NCBI GenBank assembly: GCA_905250125.1
Contig: CAJNOL010000036.1
Location: 120,929 to 184,928, forward strand
Reading direction: 5' to 3'
Length of the DNA: 64,000 nt
Source of the DNA: Rotaria sordida
Taxonomy: Eukaryota; Rotifera; Eurotatoria; Philodinida; Philodinidae
How positions within the stretch are numbered: position 1 is the first letter of the stretch; every line of letters starts with the position of its first letter. The position numbers and the translations under genes are program-made. The notes under the pieces were generated by a model that was not told where the DNA came from, did not search any database, and saw only the letters and a list, made by a program, of their open reading frames with translations. Shown here piece after piece: positions 44,497-58,100 of this stretch.

Positions 44497-47400
44497 ATGG
44501 CTTCACCATCACGTCTCTATGATAAATTAGAACAATGTAAACAAAATAAAGATTTTTATCAAGCTCATCAAATTTGTCGTACAATCTATGTTCGTCTTCG
44601 TTCATCAACAAATGGTGAAAATATTTTAAAATTTCTTTTTGAATCAGCTTGTTATTTTCTTGAACATAATCAATTAAATAGTGGTTATGATTTATGTAAA
44701 TCCTATACAGAAACATTAAATAATTCAAATATAAATGATTTAACTGATAATCTTCTTAAAGAAATTTGTAATTTATTTCAATTATTAAAATCTAATTATG
44801 ATGAACGAACAGAATTTGCTTGTAGTGTTTTACGTTGGTCATCACATATATCATATAAACAACAAGAAGATGAACAATTACCTATACTTCATTTAGAATC
44901 AAATTCATCATTATCAACATCAATACTTTCAACATTAACTGAATCAAATTCATCAACACAAATATCAAAACGTCGAATTTATCATAAATTTGGTCATCCA
45001 AAATTACATGAATGTTTTGCACGTATACTATGGGAACAAGAAAAAAATTATAAAGACAGTCGTTATCATTATTTACGTTCGTATGATGGACGTTCATTTG
45101 CAATAATGCTTATTGAAGCACATCAAACACTTGGTTATCCATCTGAAATTGATTTATTTATCGCACAAACTGTTTTACAATATTTATTACTACGTAATTT
45201 TCATACAGCTTATCTTGTTTTTGTAACTTATGTTGAACAACATCCAAAAATTCGACAACAACCGCCAGGACCATTTAATATTGGTTATCCAATGTTAAAT
45301 TTTCTTTGGTTTCTTTTATTATGTTTAAAAAAAATTCTTGTTAAAACACCAATTAATAATAATAATGTAGCTAGTGGAGAACCAATTCATCGATCAGGTA
45401 AAATTTGTTTTGTTTTTGTTTTTCGAAGGTACAAATGAGACTAATAATTGAGTTCTTTTTTTAAGATGATATATTTCTTCTAGTGTATTTAAATTGCTTT
45501 AGGAAATAAATCTAGATAATTGATCTTTTATGTAAGAATATGAATGCATTGAAACTAACAAGGAAATATTTTCAATTGATCAATCACTTTTGAACTCAGA
45601 CTCGGAGTATCAGGCAGACTCTATTAAGATATGAAAAACCTCAACAGTAGGTCTGAGAGGATTTATTCTTTTGAAGTTTTTCATATATCAATGGAGTCTG
45701 TCTTATATGTAGAGACTGCCATTCAAATGTGATTGATCAGTTGAAAATGTTCCTTTGTATAAATTATTTCTCGTTATTTGAATTGAGACAATCGAGTTTA
45801 TTAAATTTGCTTTTAATTAAATAATTCAAACGATAAGATCTAAGATTCTCCGTTGTGTTTCATGTTTGTTGGATATTTATTTCATTTAGTTCTTTTTTTT
45901 TTATCAATGATACAATGTATTCTATTCTTCGCGATGTTAATTTCTAAGTTTTCTATTCAAATAAATTTCTTTAAAATAAACTTGAATTAAGTTAAAAATA
46001 TTATATATGAATTATAGATAAGTAACATTCTTTTCATAGAATTCAAATAATATATATATTTAATAAATTAATTATAGAAGAGATTATTTCAAAACAAGAG
46101 ACAGCCTTTCATTACACAGTTAGTCTATTTCTATTCTTACCAGTGTGAGAATCGAGAAAGTGACGCCCACTTGAAGATCGAATTGATGCTTCCAGACTTT
46201 TAAATCACCTCTTCGGAACAGAAAATCTGTACACAACACTGCTTCTTACGAAAGAAGCATCCGAACTGATACCCGACATTTGAGCCCATATTGGTCGTAT
46301 AAGAACATCTTGATGAGACTATTAAAAGCCTAAAAGTATTTATTTCCAAAGATTTTTAGTACTAATTTAGGTATTTTCCTGTTATCCCGACCATTGCAGA
46401 GTTGAGGATGAGACTGGTCAGGATAACAGGAAAGTACCATATTTAGTTTACGGGAAAACTCAATATCTCTACAAGAGAAAACCCATTCTTTTCGGCTAAA
46501 ATTTTCAAGATATTCTGTGGATCATTAAACCTATCTTTGGATAAAAATTTGACGTTGAAACTTTTTTTTGTTGGATTTTTAGACATATGCCTAAAGCTGA
46601 CACAGAAATTTTATTAGTCTAACGAAAGCGCACAATTAGCTCGAATGCTGTATATCACTTCAGACGGTTTCCTCGTTCGACAAGCTAATTATTTGTTTCT
46701 ATCAAAATAATCTTTTACAAATTTTTTTATTTAAAAACAAATTGTCACTTACAATATTATTTTTTCTAAAACAATGATAAAATAGCATGTGATGTTGAAG
46801 TCTTTGAAAAAATGTCATACTCTGTTAAATCATATTGTCAACTTCTAAATCAATGAAACTTGTTTTTATTGGAGAAAAAGTTTTTGTAAATTGAAGAGTT
46901 TCTATTCATCAATCATTTAGAATTACATAAATAAAAAAAGGATACACTAAAATGTAGCCGATCAAAAGTTCTATTATTATCAGCTTTGGTGAATTTTTTG
47001 TAGAATAGAGTCTTTTGCAAGAACGGTCAGTTTCAAAGAACATCAATCACAATTTCCAGAAACTTAGGAGATAAAAAACAATTCAACAAAAATTTTTTAT
47101 TACTGCAAAACGATTAATTAGTAAGAACGATCAAATTATACAGTTTCTCTCAGAAAAAGCTATATTTTGGTATAAAAATCAACAGTAAATTTACTTCCAT
47201 TACACCATCGGAAAGAGCACGACGTTATAAAAATCAGTAGAAAATGACGTTGCAAGGACTTTTTTCAGCGTTAAAAAATTGCAAAGATTTAGAAATTGGC
47301 AATATGGTTTAAAAGAGTTTGACATTTTTCCAAAGACTTTTACATTGCATGTTATAAAGTTAATTGAAATCAAGGCAAATGCTTTTGTTAACGTCTATTT

Positions 47401-48002
47401 CCGTCGTATAAAAACAGCAGATGACTGTTAAATCTTAGTAACGTTTATCAATAATTTATATAGATTAACTGATTATAAACAATTTGTTCAAACACATATT
47501 TTATAAAACAAAATTCTATAACATTATATTTTAATAAAAGATATTATCAAAGATAGAATCGGAAGATCAGCCATTAACGATGTGTTCTATTTACTTATTT
47601 TTTTTTTTTTGCTATTATTATCTCATAGAGAATTTGTAATGAAAATTTGTTGAAAGTTAATTTCGTTATTCAGTCTAGTTTGATCTAATCTCTGGATATT
47701 ATTATTGTTTAATTTTATGAAATTAAAAATTGTTCTATTTAGATGGATTACCATCATCCGAAACGACTCGTTGTTTTTCATCATTGGTTAATGCATATAA
47801 ACCATCACTTGAACGTGATTCAACTTTACTTCAATATGTTGATAGAATTGGTACATTATTTTTCGGTCTTAAACAAAAATCTTCATCACCATCATCAAAT
47901 CCATTTGAAAATCTCATGCAATCATTGACATCAAATTTATCAAATGGTGCTCGTGGTAGTATACAACAACATCAATCTGATTTAGATCTTGATGTTGATT
48001 AA
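44497..48002 (+). CDS. GET4: GET4/TRC35, tail-anchored protein targeting factor
   Basis: Two exons, 44497-45397 and 47743-48002, with a 2345-nt intron; 386 residues. The helical-repeat protein matches GET4: KLEQCKQNKDFYQAHQICRT near the N-terminus, then KFGHPKLHECFARILWEQEK and AYLVFVTYVEQHP, and the C-terminal DGLPSSETTRCFSSLVNAYK with YVDRIGTLFFGL. GET4 pairs with GET5/UBL4A and hands tail-anchored membrane proteins from SGT to GET3 in the cytosol; in animals it is also part of the BAG6 complex. A Ser-rich insert occurs at about residues 130-155. It shares its upstream region with ATRX and is followed 229 bp later by the uS15m gene in the same orientation. Confidence 0.9.
45558..45758. repeat. 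201-bp foldback element in the GET4 intron
   Basis: The left arm ACAAGGAAATATTTTCAATT, followed by GATCAATCACTTTTGAA, CAGACTCTATT and ATATGAAAAAC, is matched by the reverse complement of the right arm, ACAAAGGAACATTTTCAACT, then GATCAATCACATTTGAA, CAGACTCCATT and ATATGAAAAAC. Arms are about 90 nt. Confidence 0.72.
46371..46438. repeat. 24-bp-arm hairpin
   Basis: GGTATTTTCCTGTTATCCCG followed by ACCA on the left pairs with the right arm, whose reverse complement differs at only two positions. The loop is 20 nt. Confidence 0.65.
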
Positions 48003-48231
48003 ACGAACAAAAAAAAAGAAAAATTTTTTTTTTTAAATTGACTAACTAATTAAAATTATAAACCAAGCTTTTCATTGTTGATCAGTCGGGTTTTCTTTTT
48101 TTTCTTCATTCTTTTTCCGCTTTACAAAAGGAGTAAGAGACAAAGACATATTCTTCTTGTTTTTTTTTTCTTTTTTTAGTTACCACAAAAAAAATATGAG
48201 AGAAAAAAAAATTTATGCTTCATTTATCTAG

Positions 48232-50951
48232 ATGTTAACAGTAATAACAAAACAAATAGTACCATCATTGATTTTTCAATCATTAGGAAAAAATCAAACA
48301 AATTTAATTCATAGAATTCTATGGATACGATCAGCTTCAAAAATACCACCGGGTATTGTAGGAAAATATAAACGTGTATTACCTGCACATATGTATAAAC
48401 CAAGACCACAATGGGAAACAGGTATGAATTGAATAGATTTTAATGAAGACTTTTTTCTTTTAAATAATATTCATTTTTTGATTATGTTTTGTTAGGTGAT
48501 ATTGATCCGTATCCAAACTTTGATTTAAGTAAAATTTTACGACCTGGTTTTGAAAATTCTGAAGAATTAAAAACGTTTGTAGTTTTTGTTTTGTTTTCTA
48601 TGTTCTACATAATAAAATTTTGAAATTAATTATTCTAGTGCTGATGATGTTGTTAAACATGCATTTACTCTCGAATATGCTACTCGAGTATGTCATTGAG
48701 CTTTTTTTTTGTTCTGGTTTTTTTTTACTAATGAAATCAATTAATAGGCTGAAATTCAACAATATTATTCGGATTATTTAGTAAAAGTTGTTCAACGTCA
48801 TCCTTTAGATCAATCATCATATGAAGTTCTTAGTGAGTTTTTTGTTTTTACAAAAGAAAAAGATTTGACACTGAGTATAACTTATTTTGACAGCTTTAAT
48901 ATTAGAAAATGAAGATAACTAACGAGTAGTCGAATAATGTTTATTCATATTTAACTCGCTAGAAAATATTTCGATGAGTCAAAAATTATGAGTTAGGATG
49001 GAACTTAGAAATTTTGTCTCAATTTTTTATTCGAGAACAGTAAAATAACGTTTGAAAAGTCAAAAAAGAAATAGTTTGAACGGAAAATTTTTCCGCATAT
49101 TTTCTTATTTTCACTATTGCAATTCGAAATTAAAAGTTTGCATCTTTATTTATATATCAGAAGCTACCATACAAAATGCACTATTTGAGGGTTTCGACAG
49201 AACACCTTAATTTTCATTTTTTGTAAATATTCATTTTTCAAAAATCAATAACCATTTTACGTTGAAAGAGACTCTTGTAAAAATGCTTGTAGTCTCACTT
49301 GCGCAAAAGTTATAGCTTAGTTTAATATCAAATTTTGTAGAGAACTGCCTCCTCCACAAAACGATCGATTCCGATAGTTTTTCGCATGTTCGAAAGGGGA
49401 TTTATAGAGTAAATAAAAACAAAAAACGGTTAAATTACTATTAAAAATAATTTTTCAGGTCTTTCAAAAAATATTTCTAAACGCATATTCAAATTCTTGT
49501 TGTGACTTATAGTTTTTGACTCGTCTGAAATGCTTTCAAACAGGTCAAAATGAATAGTTCAATTCAAACGAATTTTTTTAAAGAGGATTTCAAAGATTAT
49601 TTCATTATTTTTAAAATTTCCAACCCCATCCTAATTCATAGCTTTTCACTCGTCGGAAATATTTTTGCTAGCGAGTCAAAACTGAACAAAAAATGTTGTC
49701 TAAAAACTTTTCGATCATTCGTGATTAGAATATTCTAACGATGTTCTTTTTGTTTTTCTATGCGTAATAAAAATAAAAAATCAGATTGTCTAGTTACTTT
49801 CATAATTGTCAATTAAATTTTTTTGAGTTTCTCATAAATTACGAGTTGTGAATATTTTTCGTAGATTTTTTTGACGAAAAAATTCTTCAAAATTAAAAAG
49901 AAAACGAGTAATTTTTTCGTGTAAACCATTATGACCGGAGTTCATTTTTCACATTATTTCATTAAAAAAAAACAAGAGAAATTAACATATATTTATAGAA
50001 AAAAAATGATATCATCAAGAATTATTTCTAATTAACTTTAAAATGCTAAGAACTATTTTCAATTTATTTGCTTTCTATAAAGTCTTATATTAGGATTATT
50101 TTCTTTTAATATTTATCATGTAGAGATTATAACAAAATAATCCAGCAGCTTTCAAGATTTTCCTCTAAATCCTATTATACATTTTGTCATGAGACAAGAA
50201 ATTATATTGAAAATAGATACGTGACTGAAGGTGAGAATGAGATTGATACTTAGGTCGAAAGACTAGATGAGAATCGAGACTGACCCTCTAAAATGATATC
50301 TTTCTTTCGATACAGTTCAAATGTATTCTATGCTAACAATAGATTAATCAAGATCAATCCCCGTAGTCTTCCATTTAATAATTATAAATAATAAAAATTC
50401 TTTTGATTTATTTTTCATTGTAAATTTCTTTTTGTTTTTTAGTTGCTAAGTTAACTGCTCGTATTCGAATGCATATTAAATATGGTGATATTGATCCACG
50501 GGTAATTTTTTTATTCTTGTTCTTTTTTTGTTTAATTTTAATAATAAACATATTTGAATTTGTATAGCGAATTAGTCGTCGAAATGTTGTCAGTAAACTT
50601 CAAATGATGCGTAATTTTTTACTTAATAAATTAATGCATGCTGATTATGATGTCTATGAATGGGTTAAAAAAGTTCTACGAATTGAACATACACCAGAAA
50701 ATCCATTTATAACACAAGTTCATCATAATGATCGAGAATCAGAACGTATGCGTTTCCAACAACAAGCACATGATGCTGTTCAAGTTAAAAAAAATGAATT
50801 AAAATTACGTTTTGCTACTGAAAAAGAAAAATTTGCCGCAGAACAAGAATCTTTATTAAATGAAATTCAACGTGACTTGCAAGATTTACGTCTTCAAATT
50901 GCTAAACATAATGAAATTCGTCGACAACGAACAAGAACTATTGTTGAATAA
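48232..50951 (+). CDS. MRPS15: mitochondrial ribosomal protein uS15m
   Basis: Six exons: 48232-48421, 48496-48574, 48639-48687, 48748-48832, 50443-50501 and 50568-50951; 281 residues. The N-terminus is basic and hydroxylated with no acidic residues for 33 positions (LGKNQTNLIHRILWIRSA), suitable as a mitochondrial presequence. The S15 core is AKLTARIRMHIKYGDIDPRR, followed by NVVSKLQMMRNFLLNKLMHA and DYDVYEWVKKVLRIEH, which match the rRNA-binding helices of uS15. A charged C-terminal extension of about 80 residues is predicted to coil (KEKFAAEQESLLNEIQRDLQ), longer than bacterial S15 but common in mitochondrial forms. Role: binds helices 20-22 of the small-subunit rRNA in the mitochondrial ribosome. 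Intron 4 is 1610 nt; the others are 60-75 nt. Confidence 0.85.
48951..49680. repeat. 730-bp element with ~60-bp terminal inverted repeats
   Basis: The left end TTAACTCGCTAGAAAATATT, with GATGAGTCAAAAATTATGAG and TTAGGATGG, matches the reverse complement of the right end, TTTGACTCGCTAGC, AAAATATTTCCGACGAGTGA and GAATTAGGATGG. A related but partial motif (GACTCGTCTGAAATG) recurs just inside the right end. It lies entirely in the long intron of the uS15m gene. No transposase frame is present, so it is non-autonomous if mobile. Confidence 0.68.
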
Positions 50952-53271
50952 CAGAAAAAGAAAAAATAAATTAGGATTTTTATTCGATTTTTCGTTTTTT
51001 TTTTTGTGGTTGTACATCTTAAATAGAGCATTGGTCAAACAATGTCTATATGTAACGAGTTGATGTAGTAAAATGAAGAATGCATCAAACTCTGTTCTAT
51101 AAATATACAATTTCATCAAAAAAAAAGTCTTATTTTCATATTTTTTTTGATAACAACAAAAAACAAACGTTAAGAACAATTGCAATTGATCAGTTTGTTA
51201 TTGATATTCATATTGTGTCTGTTTCTTTCTTGTTTTTTTATTCTTCTATAAAAAGATTAATTCGACTTTTTTTTTTTGATATCGTTGAAATAGAATTATT
51301 GAAATATTGAACTGCCTTAGGAGATTTTTATTTACAATACAAATGAATATTGATTTTAACTTATTTTATATTAGCTTATTTCTATAAATGTATTGTTCGA
51401 TCAATATGATGAAAGAAAAAAAAAAGTTTAATTTATTTTCATCTTCAGACTTTTATAATTGATATGATGAAATTAACAATGTATAAAACGGGTCGAGGTG
51501 GGATTTTTCTGATAATTTATTTTAAATTTAAATTGACAAAATTCAAATTTTAAATAAATTTAAACTAAATTTAAATTTAAATCTTTTAGAATTTATTTTT
51601 GGATTTAATAAATTTTTTTAAACATAAATTGATTACTCCTAAGGATATAGATATAAATTTGAATCTTTTAGTTTATTGAATAATGGAAAATATTGTTTGT
51701 TTTTCTCATGTGTAATACTTCGGACATAATAATAAAGATTATATTGCATTCAATAATTATAATGTTTGCTGCTTTTCTGAACAAATCATTAAAAAATATT
51801 ATAAAATAAATGTGTAAAATGATTTATTATTAATGATAATTAGAATCAAGTTTGTTGTATGTTTATTTTAAATATATCAACATTTTAGTTAGAACTTTGT
51901 TCGTTTTATTTGCCTAAAAAAACAACTTAAATTAGTACTAGTAATCAGATACAAGTAGAACAAATTCATTTTATCAACCATATGTTGTCTTCTTTCAGAA
52001 TAGTTGTATGAGTGCAATGCTTTACATTCTTAACGACGAGTAAAATCTTATACAAACACTAAATTGTTTAAATAGCTTGAATAATTGAAAATGTTTATGT
52101 CGCACTTCAATTCCATCTACTGCTTCAACATAACTCAATAGGATGAAAACGGAAACGTACTTAGCTGTCATTTAGTATTGAAATTTTAACCTTTTTTTTT
52201 TTTTTTGCTCAAGCAATCTTTTATATTAATCAATTGTATTTAAAATATAAATATGAAAACTTTTCTTTTCTTTTTGTTCAAAGAATCTTCTTTAATTTAA
52301 TCACTTAATTTTGTTTACAGCTTTGAATACAATAGTTGAATGAGTGTACTTTTTTTTCTAATTAGCTTTAATATCGAACTAATAAGCTTTATTAAAGTTT
52401 TTTTCATTGTATTGATTATTGTGCAACTTTTTCTTTTTTCTATCCACATCTTGTTAATAGATAACCTTGATGCATACTTCGACATATGCATTATAAAAAA
52501 AAAAGTTTGCTAAATCATTGGCATTGCATACCAATGGTAAAGCTAGAATTGCCTTGAAAAGATGTCGATGACACGAAAAAAAAAAAAAAAACTGAAATCA
52601 TGCACACGGTCAATATTTTAATATCAATATTATAAATAAACGAAAAAGTGAGGAATCGTATGTATGATGTTTCGTTCACAAGAATCTTTTGTTGCAATAC
52701 ATAGAAAAACTTCATCTTCATTGTGTGCATCAAAACTAAAATAAAGAGTGTGAGAAGTTTTTTTTTTAATTCTTTTTTTTGCTACTCCTCCTTATTCATT
52801 CTCATTTTTCTTTTTTTACCGCACTTTAACAAACTCGTAAAAGCCACAACAACAACATTCTCGTCTTCCTCCTTTTTTTCTATTGATCGATGCCTATGTT
52901 GTTGTTGACTGATGTTCGATGTCAGATACCAGCAGCACCTTATTACATATATGTGTGATTTCTTTTGTACCAAAAACGAAAAAAAAAGCTTGTTCTCTCT
53001 CTCTTTCCCTTGTTCTCTCTCTCTCTCTCTCCCATACTCTATTTAATGTGGTCGCCGGTGGTTGAAATGTTCTTTTCTGCTTGGTTTGTATGAATCGAAA
53101 TTCTTTCAATACTTTCTTTTTTTTTTCTCTTTTTTCGATCGCCCTTTTTTTTCCTGCTGTATTCTTCATCATTGGTCATTAACCAACATATTCGTATTGA
53201 AAAGTGAACCATCAAGAGAACAACAGTTACAATTACATCAATAACAATAAAGTGTGAAAATCAAGTCAATT
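50952..53271. other. 2.3-kb intergenic region
   Basis: It holds the 3' flank of uS15m and the promoter side of the MIEAP-like gene. Noted here are a very AT-rich palindromic stretch at 51515-51620 built on AAATTTAAATTT and a (CT)n tract at 53000-53032 shortly before the MIEAP start. ORFs on both strands here are low complexity. Confidence 0.5.
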
Positions 53272-53825
53272 ATGTCGGCAAAAATCTTTCTTCGTCGTTT
53301 AAATGATATGTCATCGTTCAATTTACTCCAAGATAAACTTTCTCGTTTCAATGACACATATACGGTGAGTGTTAAAAATAACAATGACAGAAGCAGTTGT
53401 ATACTGATGTAAATGTGTGACCGGTGGCTGATAACCAGTTACTTAATGTTTGCATAGTAAACCAGTAGAATATATTTCAATAAAGTATTGACAAAAGGAA
53501 CAAGAAAACTTTGAAATATTGCATTAATTTTTAAAATTACAAAAAAACAATATCGATCTACTTTCTTTGTATTTGATATTTTTTTTTTTGTTTAGTTGAA
53601 TTCATGTGATGCAAATGTATCGCGATGTATCGATATTATTGAACTAAATGCACGTGTTCAACGAGAACTATTTAAACTTCTTAATTTGGTTTCAGCTGAA
53701 GGTAAGAATTAATATTCAATTTTTTTTTACATACCATTGTTCTATTTTTGTATCGAAAAATAAACAAAAAGCTTATTCTAACCAAAAAAAGCCATGATCA
53801 TCCTTATTGTAGTAGACAAAACAAC

Positions 53826-53856
<31 letters not shown>

Positions 53857-55102
53857 CATAATATTTAATCGAAAGAAACCCTCTATGTGTGTGTGTATGT
53901 AGGAAGCACTAGAAAACATCGAAGAAGAACTAAAACTAGATTTTTTCTTTTTTTAAATAACAATAACAGAATAATATAACGTTATTCAAGGGCAAGCTCG
54001 TCACACCTCATGCATGAGAGAAGCTAATTTCTTTTTCTCTTTTTGTTTTGTAATTGTCGTAGTTGATGCAGATGATTACTGTGCGAACTAACACATTTGA
54101 TATGAAAAAGAAGAAAAAGAACTCATCATTGAACATTTATAATGTTGAGGATAATATTCTAGAAGACTTTATGATTCAAACGCAATATGAATTCATCATT
54201 TAATGTATTTCTTGCTTCATAGACAATCATTTTATGCATCAATTTATTTTGTTAGCTTTCTTGAATTGATAAATTCATCATCTCATATTATAATTGTCAA
54301 ACTATAGTTGATTTTGACCTTTTTTCTCATCAAAAATTCATACTTTTTATATTTTCCACAAGTCTCTATCAATTCCTCTTGAGTTCACTTGGCTTCTTGC
54401 ATCTCCATTATCATGACGGACAGGCCGGAAGTCATGCAATCAACTAGCATGTGTGCGCACAAGACTAGTCCTCCCGCCTTCTTTTTTTTTTCGATCTAAC
54501 CGAGCAAAATAGATCTGACTACTCGACAACGTACACACAACACAGACAACAACGGATGACACTCGAGTCGTTTTCCAATGTCTTGTAGACGATGATAGAC
54601 AATTAGACTAATGAGCTTTTAGGCTGTTTTGTAGGAGTAAGTCAACGAAAAAGACTTAAACCAATCTGGCCCGAAGGCATTGTAAGAAAAAAATGAAGAA
54701 AAAAGAGAGAGAGGGGAAAGAAAGATGGATGATAATGCTTGTTGCATGCAACCTAAAATGAATAGTAGCGTGTAGCACTATTGCACTACGCCCAACTTGT
54801 AAGTCCATAGTGAGTCGCATGCACATAACATCGTATCTGTCAGTTTTTTCTATCTGTCTAACCGTCTATTTTGTGATGATTGTTTGTGAGTATGCATCTT
54901 TCTGATTATCATCTCATACAGCATTGAGGATTAGTACGGCATGCTATTATTTCTTTTCTTCTTTTTTTTCCATCTCTTTCCATTTTCCGTCATCCATAAT
55001 TAAGCAGAGGCGACAATTTTGTTCGATGCATGCCCGCGTTCAATCTCCCCGTAGTCTATTCTTTCTATTCGTTACTAGAACAGGAACACCCACTCACCCT
55101 CG

Positions 55103-55143
<41 letters not shown>

Positions 55144-58100
55144 TCCCTCCTTTTCATTGTCGTTCCCGTGCACATTTCCTGCCTCGGGGCTAAGCGCTAG
55201 GCGTCGCCGTACACAATGTAGAAAAGGGAATGAGTAAAGTTATATTCTTTTCCATTCGGTTCGCTGCCGCCGTCTGAAATACAAACAACAGATTTTTATC
55301 AAGAGAAAAAGAAGAATAGAAGAAAAAGGAGAAGAAAAAAAAACGGAGAAAAAAAATAAGTAACAACGAGTTTACTATACAACGACTAGTTTTATTCTGT
55401 CATTCGGTGTATGTGTGTATGTGTAGTTCTTTTCATTTTCTATCGGCATCAGCATTATCAGTAAAAACTTGAGCGAACGAACGAATGAATGAAAGAGCGC
55501 TAATTCAAGCGATCTCCCTCCCGTTGTATGCATTTTTTTCATCATCATCATTTTCTGAAACACGGGATGTTAGTAACACAAAGAAGTTACCAACGTCATC
55601 GACGATAAAAAGAAGAGAAAGAGACAAAAAATAAATAGAAGTAATAGTCGCTGTAGTGGTTATGGCAGTGGCAAGAGTCTTATTCTTCTTTTTTTTCTTT
55701 TTTTTTTTGACACACACACACACACATATAACACAACCCTGACGAGCTCGCTCAAGCAGACGCCCTGACTGAACCTTTCTCTTTGTTGCGACAGCAAGAT
55801 TGAAAATAAGGTAGATATAATTATTCATTAGATTTAGATTAGAAAAAAAAAACAAGTAATAGAATTTGATAATGATAGATTCATTTACTATATTCTCTAA
55901 TAGAAGTTTCATCTTGAAACAGGCATCTAATAACAAAGTGAGCTATATAAATATAGTATATAGCAAAAAAAAAAATATTAAAGAAAAAAAAAACTATTCG
56001 ATTTTCCGTTCTTGTGAGCATATTCTCTTTTCTTTTCTATGTGACAATCAATTTTCTCAAGTTGAGAACATCTTTTTTTTTGTCTTCCCTTCTCATCTTA
56101 TATTTTTCTTGTCTTGCCGCTATTCTTGTCTCTCTAATTGAAACTCGCAAAAAGCTCGATCGAGCTGCGCCATGACAAGAAAAAAATCTCATCACCATTG
56201 TTCAACCATCGTGCATGATGTGCAAAAGAGGGAAAAAGAGAGCAAAAGAGAGAGAGAGAGAGAGAAAGACGGAAAGAAGGAGAAAGAAGTCGGTCTCATT
56301 TTTTTTTCGCATCGTCGTCAAATGGAAATGCTTTCTTCCGGGTGTCAGACTTTTTTCTCTATATCTCTTCTTCTCTCCTTCTTTTTTTTACTATTATGTG
56401 CTCGGTCTTTCTCTCGTTCAGTCGCTCACTCGCGCGGTTTCTCCGAGCGCGACAATTGAGTAAGATGGAAACGTTCATTCCATTTTATCTTCTTTTTCTT
56501 ACACATAATAATCATGCACACACAACACACACACACACACACACACACATAGAAATCTTGCGCGAAATGGCTGATATACTTTGTGCATTGTTTGATTTGC
56601 TCTGAACTACAAGCACCAGGTGATATCAGCTTCTGTCGGCGGGGAATAACAACAAACATTTTTTTCATTTTAATACATTCATTTGAGTTTTTCTATCTTG
56701 TTTTTTTCTTCCCTATTACTCTACCATTATCCCTCATCTAATAGGCGGTGTCTATGGTGGAGCAGCGACAATCAAGGCACGTTTATTACCATTTCTTAGC
56801 CATGAAGCATCCTATCTCAATGGTTTATTAAGCAATACCGGTTCGGATTTATGTCCATTGGCTTGGTGGCGTTATCCATATTCACATCTTCATACAGATG
56901 CTGAATTTCGAACATTGGCTGATGAATATGAAAGAAATTTAAGTGGACTTGAACTCGATTTACGTCATGCCAATGTTGACAATGCTCGGCTCGAAGCCGA
57001 GTACATAGAATTAAATAATTTTTCTTTAATTTTTTATCAAAAAAGAATTATTTTTTCTTTAGACTCGAACAAACACGGGCTGAACTTATTGATGAACGGT
57101 ATAAATCAACAGATGAAAAGATTTTTAACGAAACTGAATTGGCCAATTTACGATCACGGTAAATATATTTCCGTAGAGTAAAATGAAGAAAAAAAAAAAA
57201 AGATTTTTTTCTAATAGATTAAGTAATGCTGAATTTCGACTTTCACTCGAACGTTATAAACCACGATCAATTTTCATTGATGAATACGAACGAGAAATTC
57301 GTCGTATACGTAATGATATTGAATGTGCTCAAAGATGTTCACGAGCTCGATCTCTTTCACCGATTCCTAGGTAAAACATTTCTCAAAAACAAAAAAGAAA
57401 AAATATTGATTTTCTTATGAATATCTTTTTTTTTTGTTAGTTGTGTACGACGACGTTCAGTGTCACCAGCGCGTTCATTAATTTCATTATCATCGAATGA
57501 TTCTTTACAAAAAATTCGTGAAAATACATTAATTCAACGTTTTAATGATTTATATGCACGACAACGTCTTGATGCTATGGATATACTTCGACGAGTATCC
57601 GATGATTATACAATGAATCAACGTATATGTTTTAATATAATTCAAGTAATAAAAAAGAAAAAAAAAAAAGAAATGTTTTTAGTAAAATTAAATTTTTATT
57701 ATATATAATTTAAGGAAGCTTTTTCAGTATCAAAACGTCGTTTTGTTGAATGGAAATTACGTGTTCGTTCTCAATTGTCTATTACAGTTCCAGCTTGTGA
57801 TTCACTTGAAGATGCTATTCAAGATTATATTAATCGAAATCTTGATTATTTTGAATTAACAAATATTATATCGGTAAGAAGATTAGGTTTTTTTTGTTAA
57901 TTTATTCAAAAAAAAAATATATTTTTTTTAATAAAGGAAGTAATTGATAATTTACATCGTAATCCTCGATTAAGTTTACCACTTGGTACAACATATTCTT
58001 TGGTTCATACATATATACGAGAAGCATGTCGTATTGCTTGGCATATGGCATGTCTTGTTTATCCAATAGATACTGCATTTGCAACTGACGCTGAAGTATT

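Larger units (their letters stand above)
45398..47742 (+). other. 2345-nt intron of GET4
   Basis: Donor TCAG|GTAAAA and acceptor CTATTTAG|ATGG. It contains a foldback element (45558-45758) and a short hairpin (46371-46438). No coding sequence was found in the remaining 2 kb. Confidence 0.65.

Noticed and set aside
51515..51620. AAATTTAAATTT-rich palindromic stretch
   Set aside because: Explained by extreme AT composition; no long arms or flanking duplication.
54924..55193. ORF with Ser-Leu repeats
   Set aside because: Translation of the (CT)17 microsatellite inside an intron.
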